This document shows, piece by piece, positions 57,390 to 64,000 of a DNA stretch of 64,000 nt; the first letter of the stretch is position 1; every line of letters begins with the position of its first letter. The notes under the pieces are model-generated. The model was not told where the DNA came from. It saw only the letters and a list, made by a program, of their open reading frames with translations, and searched no databases. The stretch comes from Phialocephala subalpina (taxonomy: Eukaryota > Ascomycota > Leotiomycetes > Helotiales > Mollisiaceae), in contig FJOG01000050.1 in NCBI GenBank assembly GCA_900073065.1, positions 224,091 to 288,090 of the forward strand, given 5' to 3'. The position numbers and the translations under genes are program-made.

Positions 57390-59159
57390 TTATTCGAAGT
57401 GGTTTATGTCTATGAGATCAGTGTCTGGGTACCATGGATCTTCGGGAAGTGCATTTTCAGTTGTGTGCCCAGGTTGATCTGGGAGAGAAGCATGGTGAGC
57501 TGCTATGCTGGACAAGTCAAGCTCAGAAGAGGCGGCGCTATCAAGATTAGGTGGGGTTTGTGGATGGGTTGGCCAGCTTGAGGCAGAAGCTTCATGTGTC
57601 TGGTTGAGGTTTAAGAGTTGTGTAATATCGAAGGGGGCGGTATCTAGGTTTGAATCTGAGTTCATTTGCCCTTGGTCGTTATTGCGAGGTGAAAAGGCTG
57701 CATCACGCTCCAACACATCTGATGAAGCGTGCCGGGAAGAAATCGACAAGGAAAGGCGTGAAGCGTAGCCTGAGTCAGAAGAATCGGGTTGTCCCATATT
57801 CCGCTGTGGAATTCTGAGATCAGACAAGTTTAAGAAGGATTCCAAGTTCGTGGATGGGAATGATCTTAGGTTTGCGGGTGGAGGCGGCTGGAAAAATGCT
57901 TCAATACTGGTAGTACCCGGCTGGTCGTCAGTTGGCGAATCCATATTTACTTCAAACGCAGATAGTGGTCTGGCTTGTGTTTCTGATAGGCGGGTGTTAC
58001 GAAAGCTCATGAAAGCTCTGTTTTGTGCTTCTTGGATGATATCCATCATTCGTCGTTGTAGCTGTGCTTCGATTGGCCGTAATTCGTTGTTGACTGCTTC
58101 CCCAAGAGCGTTCCGAACAAGGCCAGGGAGAACTCGACGCAGATATGACTCATATTGTGCTAGATTGACGAGACCCGGAGACTGAGTTCTTTGTATGTCA
58201 TGGTCTGGAACTTGTTCGAAATCTGACAAGCGTTAGGACGACACGAAGCCATGTGAGAGAAGACTTACAAGGATCATGCACGACCGTCCCGTCTGGGAAA
58301 AGTATCTTGTATATATGCTGCCACTTTTCCTCGTCTGTTTGTCCGGGATGAGGTTTCCTTCTGCATTGGATCTGATCTTTCATTTTTCTTGTCATGCCGT
58401 CTAAATGTTCGTCTATCTTTGGCTCGCAACGCTCTTCGCTCATGGAGTGAGCCTCAAGCGCTGCCTCGGACTCAAAGACCGACTTGCACCGGGAACATTG
58501 TTCGATGAGATGATATTGATAGAGGTGCGCCCTATCAATGTATTAATAGAGACATACTCGCGAAATCAATCAACTTACTTCAATCGAGCGATTGTCTTTT
58601 GGGGCTTCAGGGCACACCGGGGCCACCCTTGGACAGAATACTTTCGAGGATCATGTTTTCGAAAGGGGCAAGAGAACTGATTATTATGTGACTCATCTTC
58701 TTCCACGATTGGTAACTTGCCTCCTGGTGGTATCTTGCGTCGTCGATCTTGGTCATCATTGTTTTCCTCGTCCTCCTTGTCATCACTTCGATGCCGTTTC
58801 CCATATCCCGCGCTTGAGGATTCTCGAGACAAGGATCCAGACTCGGAGTTCGTGGAACTACTTGATGGTTGGGCTGAGGAGCCGTGTTTTTTCATACTAT
58901 TTTGCCAGGAGTTGTCAAATATGGCCCAGAAATCCAACATGAGCTTCTCAATTAACTTGGACTTTATGGTAGTCAGGTCTGCTTCAAAGACATCAGGTTC
59001 TGCTCCCGATTTGCCTCCCAAGACGCCTGGAAGCAGGAATCTCGATGCCCCGAGAGAGTCTTCTTCATCGCTGGTATCTTCCCAGTCAGTGATATCTTCG
59101 GACGAGGTTGAGTCATTCTGAGATTCAATGTAATGAGGAACCTCAGAGCTTTGCTCCAT
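57390..59159 (-). CDS. C2H2-like zinc-finger protein of a fungal family, 558 aa, three exons
   Basis: Exons in coding order: 58579-59159, 58269-58531, 57390-58222; introns of 47 and 46 bp close in phase. ATG 59159 is the first in frame, although the frame stays open to 59309 from a TTG, so a longer N terminus is possible. The N-terminal region is acidic and Ser-rich (TSSEDITDWEDTSDEEDS). The core reads CPFRKHDPRKYSVQGWPRCA and TIARLKAHLYQYH, then CSRCKSVFESEAALEAHSMS, the double zinc-binding pattern of a common fungal family, followed by KWQHIYKILFPDG. The C-terminal 275 residues are Ser/Pro/Gln-rich. It is likely nuclear; a transcriptional role is an inference from the finger and low-complexity tail. 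Confidence 0.85.
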
Positions 59160-59466
59160 TTTGTCTTGCGTAACCTGTCCTACCTCTAAAGGCAACCCAA
59201 TGTTGTGCTTCACACCAGGAGGAAGATCCGGGATATATGGTTCTGTGATTTTGTCCTCGGGAGCCTCAAGCCCCGACGCCCTAGAGGAAGAGAAGAGGGA
59301 TCCTAGCAAGGAGCTAGAGTGGAGGATTAGAATCCAGGAGGCATAGATAATAGCGGCAGATACTGGAACTTGAGGAGCTCAGTACACTCTTGCCAAAGTG
59401 TTCAGATGTGACCTACCCATGTAGAGAAGTGCAAGCAGAGGAAATACTAGAGGTACCTAGCCATTG

Positions 59467-60290
59467 TTAGCGGTGTTGCAGTCCAAAGAGCTTTCGAGGA
59501 CACACGAATATGGCCTTTACAATTGTGAACAGTATCATTGCGCCTCCTCCCTTCAGTGTTTCAGTGCCTTCCTCCGCCTCTTGCCAAATTTCGGGAAGTT
59601 TGTCCGGCAAAGCTTGAGAAGGTGTTGGGCAAAACCTCTTCTTCTGAAGCAACGTTTTCCTTACTGTCGTCTGAGCACGCTGTTTTTCCTTTCCATGTTG
59701 GCTCCTTTGATGGTCACCAAGGCTAATGGGCAATCCCTTCTCAGCTAGCGAAACGCTCGTACTGAAGGGTCCCTCCTCACCATGTCTTCGTCGAAGAACA
59801 TGCTGTACGCTTAATTGCGAAGTGCGAGAGGCAATTCCGGAATTGGTGTTATTGTCGATCGAAATGGGTTCACGTAGTGTTGATCGATTGTCGGAGCGAG
59901 CTTTAAATATGGCGAAGATGGTGAGAAATATGAGCACGAAGGACAAACCAAAGCCAGTAACGAATCCAGCCCGGTGTCCTACGATGAGGCCCAATGTGGA
60001 GACTGGTAGTACACTAGAAGCGCGCAATGTATATGTGGGTGTCGGTGCTGCGGGAATGAGATGATGAATTGGCGTCGGACTCGAAGGCGTCACGGAGGAC
60101 ACAGTGGTGGGAGTAAGAACCGCAACAGATCCAGGCGCAGCTGTAGCAAATGATTGCTTGTACGTGACTGTTGTGTACACAACGTCAGGGTAGTCACTGC
60201 TCCAATTCATCATGTCATGAGCTCCCGTGGCCTTGCAAACCGAAACACGTTTTGAAGTCTTGCTCTGTAAGATCAGAGAACGGACATAGG
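59467..60290 (-). CDS. Single-pass membrane protein with Ser/Thr-rich stalk (N terminus unresolved)
   Basis: The minus frame from about 60276 (after a CTTACAG acceptor) reads SKTSKRVSVCKATGAHDMMN, then WSSDYPDVVYTTVTYKQSF, a Thr/Ser/Pro-rich stalk (TPTTVSSVTPSSPTPIHH), a membrane helix VTGFGLSFVLIFLTIFAIFK and a basic cytoplasmic tail with RRRH and KKRF. The order ectodomain, stalk, helix, basic tail suits a plasma-membrane cell-wall-sensor-like protein, but no WSC domain is visible. Upstream frames to 60503 (for example one reading FESLILCPFSDLTEQDF) cannot be joined with certainty. Stop at 59467. Confidence 0.55.
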
Positions 60291-60611
60291 ATCAAAGATT
60301 CGAAGGCTGCAGAGACCGACCAAGGTATCGTGATAACACCGGCGGAAAGCATCGTTGGGATGTCGACGCTGACAGAAGGCTGCGGCTGAAAAGCACATGA
60401 CCCGAGTTTTGCAGGAAACTGCAAAACTCTTACTCCGTTTCTGACTGGTTGAAGCAACGCCAGCACGTGACAATCCAGAAATTCTCTTGAAGCCATTTAG
60501 CAATGATCGAGGCCGGCAATTTTAAGTACTGTACTATACTGTATTGTAATGTTAAAGATATTGTCGGTTGGCCAGCACTCAAGTCCTATAGCGTTCTTGA
60601 TGGGTTTTACC

Positions 60612-61502
60612 TTAAATTCCCAGTATCCACTCATCTGCCACTCTCTTAAAACCTTGGCAATCAAACTTTTCGGATACTTTTCTCCAATACTCCTCCCCTG
60701 TGATCACTTTGGACATATCCGTCTCTTCCAGGTATAGCTGGTCTTCGGTCATGCCGACGAGTAAATTGTGCTCTTCGTCGCTCCAATGTAACATATACGT
60801 TAGACTCGATACGGTCCCGCCACAAGGACATAAATACTGTTTCTGCTCTGCCAACGTCTTGAGGTCCGCCATATCCAAGAGATCCGGGGGCAGATCTATA
60901 AAGATCACAGTCGTGAGCCGCTTGTCCGTATTGATAATAGGCTTGAGCACGCACTTCCACGACGATGTCCTGATGTCTTTCATCGCCAATATATCGACCA
61001 GCGTTTTGTAGACATTTGGAAGCACATCGTTAATAATGCACTAGTTATGAAACTTCTTTTGGAACTTCGTCGTCATTGCTCCGTCTGGGTTACGAGGGGC
61101 GTGACAAAAGCAGTGTCTTTGAAGTTCCTGGGAACGTTAGTGAAATATCCACCTACACGAGATCATTTCAGAAACCCATTGATAGTTCTTTCGTGGCCAC
61201 GGAAAAATCTTGTCGCCAAAATAGTGCCTTAGGGCACTATTCGTTCTCATCGTTCTCATCCCACCAACGCACCTCCGCCTTACCATAAACGTCAGCACAT
61301 CTAAGTATTGCTGATGATCCGAATTTATCAGCTCATTTATCCCATGGCAGGAAGTGTTTCCTCCGGGTAATTCATGAGGCCAGTACATCCATTGAACCCA
61401 GATCAAGTTAATCATATATTTGGAGAGAAGGAAGTCCGGACGAACCAATGCAGGTTTCTCTTCATTCTCTGAAAGGTCTAAGATTTTCGCAACGAAACCC
61501 AC
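60612..61502 (-). CDS. Hypothetical gene, at least two exons, Myb/SANT-like C terminus
   Basis: One exon reads KPALVRPDFLLSKYMINLIW and VQWMYWPHELPGGNTSCHGI down to a GTAAGG donor near 61285. Another from about 61025 reads VYKTLVDILAMKDIRTSSW ... TVIFIDLPPDLLDMADLKTL and ends WSDEEHNLLVGM ... EEYWRKVSEKFDCQGFKRVA DEW. The last part has the spacing of a Myb/SANT-like helix bundle (W ... EE ... W-x-x-V ... V-x-x-x-W), weakly. The middle exons are not resolved. Function unknown. Confidence 0.4.
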
Positions 61503-62306
61503 TTGTCTAACTCCGGTACCTCAAGATCAGTCTCGTTCAGATTTAAGGGACAATGTAATCGATGTCGCTGAAGGGGCGTTTATTACGTGTAGCATAGCAA
61601 GACAGGGACTCTTTGTTGATATCTCCATCGAAGAGCCTTTCCTGGTCCCGCGGTGACTGTGTCTTCTTATCTCTGTAAGTGCATTCTTCTCTTCTGCCTC
61701 CCTTACTCTCCACCCTTGCCAGTTTCGTTCACAGCATCAAGGAGACCTGCTTTAAGGGTACTCATCTGGCCTCCAAATCTTAAATTTCGACAACCATATT
61801 CCGTGCAACAAAACTTGTCCATCGTTTAGCTTCCCTTCCCAAACCTCCATCCATTTGATTTTGCAAAGGTCTAAAGAAGGAAACCCAGACTTACTGCCAA
61901 ACCGAGACAAAAGCGAGCTCGCTCGTGAATTGACCGAAGGGAAATCGGTTCTTCCAGGTTCCCAGTAGATACCCCATTCACATTCACACTTATAATCCAG
62001 GTATAAATCGTGCCCTCAGCTCGTCTGTCTCCTTTCTAACCACAGGCACAGCATTGAAGATGGCATATAAATATACGTCTCTAAATAATAAATAAAATAC
62101 TTGTCAATATCAGATCTCAGATACCCAGGTTGGAGCGATATTGCGCAAGTACAAAACGGTGCTCGCTGGAACGCAGCCATGCTTAAGGACCTACCTTAAA
62201 GTTCCAATCGCTAGTACTCTAAGGCCGTTCCAAAATCTAACCAAAATATAACTAAAACCCTACTAGTGCTAGTCCACATCAAAATCCCTCCCATATATGA
62301 TCCCAA
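61503..62306. other. Intergenic, nothing recognised
   Basis: About 800 bases between the hypothetical gene and the 3' end of the rightmost gene. Short frames only. Confidence 0.4.
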
Positions 62307-64000
62307 TTAAGCTCTCGCATTAACCTCATTACTCGTACTCGCATTCACATTACCAAATATATCCCCCTCTAATATCGGGGTCCCCATTCTACTCCAATTC
62401 CTATTCTGATCCACCCAATCTATCCCTATATCCATAATAATACCATCGCTCTCCTTATGCCACCCATCATCAAACACCATTTTATTCCCTGTATCAAAAT
62501 TAATAAAATCCCTTATATTTAGGTCCATTGGAGGATTATCGAATCTAGTCGTATTGAGGTCGGTTGGGTTAGGGTTCATGTGGAAATCTTGCTTCAAGTC
62601 ATCGTTTGCGTCGAAATTGGTGTGCGTATCGCTGTCTGGTGGGGTATGTGCTGAGATTGCGTTGTGGACTTCGTCTTGTTCTGTTAAAACCCGTGGTGGC
62701 TGCGAGCCGTCCATATCTGGGACTGTGTCCTGCTTGGCGACGTTTCCGAATTCAATCGTAGCCTCATTCTTCTCCTTTGCCTCTTGTTCAGATTCTCGAA
62801 GGATTCGCTCAATGTATTCGCTCAATGTCATACTTGGACGCAAAACGACTTCCCATGCGACGATCACCTTCTGGTTTTGTACCAGATGAAGAAACCGAGG
62901 ATGAGGATGGGGCTGCGGCGAGAGCAGCAGCCTGGACTAAGGGATCGGGGAAGGGGAAACGAGCGTCGTTGATGCTGGATGCTTGATGTCTCTTGGGTGC
63001 CGTTGTTTCTTCATGAATGGGAGCTGTCTTTCGTTTGCGCATGCGATCAGATTCTGAATCTGGTTTCATATTTGGATGTCCCGCATTGCCTATCAACTCA
63101 GCAACGCGAGCTTTGATTCTGGCTACCCGGGATTCAATAGCTATTTGGTTAGCAATAGATCAATATGAATTTGGTACAGCACCCACCTTCTTCTCCACTT
63201 GTCTCTCCGTCATCATCACAATAGCTAGATCCTCTACCGCTTTGCTCTTCGCTTTGACGCTCGGCTGCACGCCTGGTTGCATCCTTTCGAATTTGCGACC
63301 ATCGATCTTGAGAAGGCGGGATTGTTTTATCGACTTCCTCGCCATCATTTGGTCCAATACTCTCACGGCGTTTCGATGCACCAGGTACGTAACGATCAAT
63401 GTTTACAGGGCTGGTTGACCTCTCAATGCGGCTGGTGCGTCGAGCCGTTGGTGTACGAGATCTTCTTTTTGCACGAGAAGTCCTGTCACGGTCTTTGTGA
63501 CCGTCCCGATCCTTGTCCCTCGAAGCATCTTGCTTCCGGACTGACACAGGACTGCCAGCCTTCGAAGCATCGTCGACATTTCTTTCAGACCACATGCCAG
63601 GGATAGCGGCGATATATTCTCTAGCTTCCCGTTCACGCTCCGTGGCTTCAGCTTGTTTCCAATTTTCCAACTCACCACGATCCCCATCTTTGTGGCCATC
63701 CCGGTCCTTATCCCTCGAAGCATCATGCTTTCGAACGCCATCTTCAGCGTACAACTTTCCCGTGACATCTTCATTCACAGTTGATGTCCAAGTCTGCGCT
63801 TGGTTGAGCGCATCCATTGTTTTGCGCCGGCGTGGACGCTTATTTGACACGAGTGACAGCAGCCCTTCCGAGCTTGAGGCATTGGTAGGAAGAAACTCGG
63901 TGGGTGCTCGCAGGGTTTCCGTTGTGTTGTTCTTTGGATGTGCCAAACTTTCTCTAGGAATGACTTCTGCTTGCCTACTATCAGTCTTTCTATAAGACAG
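62307..64000 (-). CDS. Basic repeat-containing protein, 5' end outside window, frameshifted by a 13-bp duplication
   Basis: The frame is open to the right edge, so the start is missing. Exon 63187 to 64000 encodes a low-complexity basic region with RPRRRK, two copies of DASRDKDRDGHKD and an RS-like stretch (RTSRAKRRSRTPTARRTSRI). Intron 63141-63186 (46 bp, GTGGGT) joins to AIESRVARIKARVAELIGNA. The frame then ends at 62809 (KYDIERIH stop), but a second open frame from 62867 runs to 62307 and contains LRESEQEAKEKNEATIEFGN. The two are linked by a perfect 13-bp tandem duplication at 62803-62828; without one copy the frame would be continuous. Likely nuclear by composition; function unknown. Confidence 0.7.
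62803..62828. repeat. 13-bp perfect tandem duplication within coding sequence
   Basis: ATTCGCTCAATGT occurs twice in a row. Thirteen is not a multiple of three, and the reading frame of the surrounding gene changes exactly here. Confidence 0.95.
63494..63737. repeat. Two diverged ~50-bp direct repeats encoding DASRDKDRDGHKD
   Basis: 63494-63543 and 63688-63737 share CTTTGTG(A/G)CC(G/A)TCCC followed by TCCCTCGAAGCATC. They encode the duplicated charged motif in the rightmost protein. Confidence 0.75.

Noticed and set aside
1..64000. tRNA, rRNA or CRISPR array
   Set aside because: I looked for B-box words such as GGTTCGAATCC with a matching acceptor stem and for regularly spaced short repeats and found none; a tRNA search program would be needed to exclude tRNAs fully.

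Overview
The window is nuclear DNA of a filamentous ascomycete, most likely a plant-associated member of the Leotiomycetes. The class is an inference from the protein families and repeats present. The evidence is many short introns of about 46-120 bp with GT-AG ends and CTRAC-like branch sites, Zn2Cys6 transcription factors, a HET-domain protein, ankyrin-repeat proteins, a secreted subtilisin and a GH28 pectinase. There is also a sharply bounded AT-rich block full of TAA/TAG codons, as repeat-induced point mutation (RIP) leaves behind.

Layout. 1-1.1 kb: degenerate tandem repeat. 1.7-3.4 kb: two small Cys-rich proteins. 4.4-9.3 kb: a short-chain dehydrogenase (+), a subtilisin-like protease (-) and a GH28 pectinase (-). 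10.5-17.1 kb: two Zn2Cys6 regulators (+) flanking a frameshifted membrane-protein gene (-). 17.3-21 kb: a 5'-truncated gene and a large ankyrin-repeat gene (-). 21-25 kb: gene-poor, with a RecQ helicase relic. 25.5-27.8 kb: a multi-exon OTT_1508-type deaminase-like gene (-) whose 3' end carries a 250-bp tandem duplication. 29.8-32.5 kb: a Tc1/mariner relic, then an intact HET gene (+). 35.1-38.2 kb: cyclic-nucleotide phosphodiesterase (-) with about 3 kb of upstream DNA. 41.2-42.2 kb: a methyltransferase (+). 43.4-44.2 kb: a TIR element. 44.6-46.4 kb: two broken small secreted-protein genes, the first with a second 250-bp tandem duplication, the second running in frame into ankyrin repeats. 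46.6-55.2 kb: AT-rich RIP-degraded block holding a 6.4-kb Ty3/gypsy chromodomain retrotransposon with both LTRs. 55.2-57.1 kb: a MADS-like ORF and a Tc1 relic. 57.4-59.2 kb: a zinc-finger protein (-). 59.5-61.5 kb: a one-pass membrane protein and a hypothetical gene. 62.3-64 kb: a basic, repeat-containing protein running off the right edge, broken by a 13-bp tandem duplication.

I reconstructed exon structures by hand from reading frame, splice consensus and family resemblance. Where phases close exactly (dehydrogenase, protease, GH28, both Zn2Cys6 proteins, phosphodiesterase, methyltransferase, zinc-finger gene) I trust them to the base. Two introns can only be spliced in frame as GC-AG introns. 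I see no biosynthetic cluster or operon-like system; the genes look independent. The most notable observations are two unlinked perfect tandem duplications of exactly 250 bp, a set of single-event lesions in otherwise intact genes, the GC-AG introns, a near-perfect hairpin inside ankyrin-protein coding sequence, and a small secreted-protein family with a conserved W-M-x-W-R-G-x-F C-terminus present at two loci.
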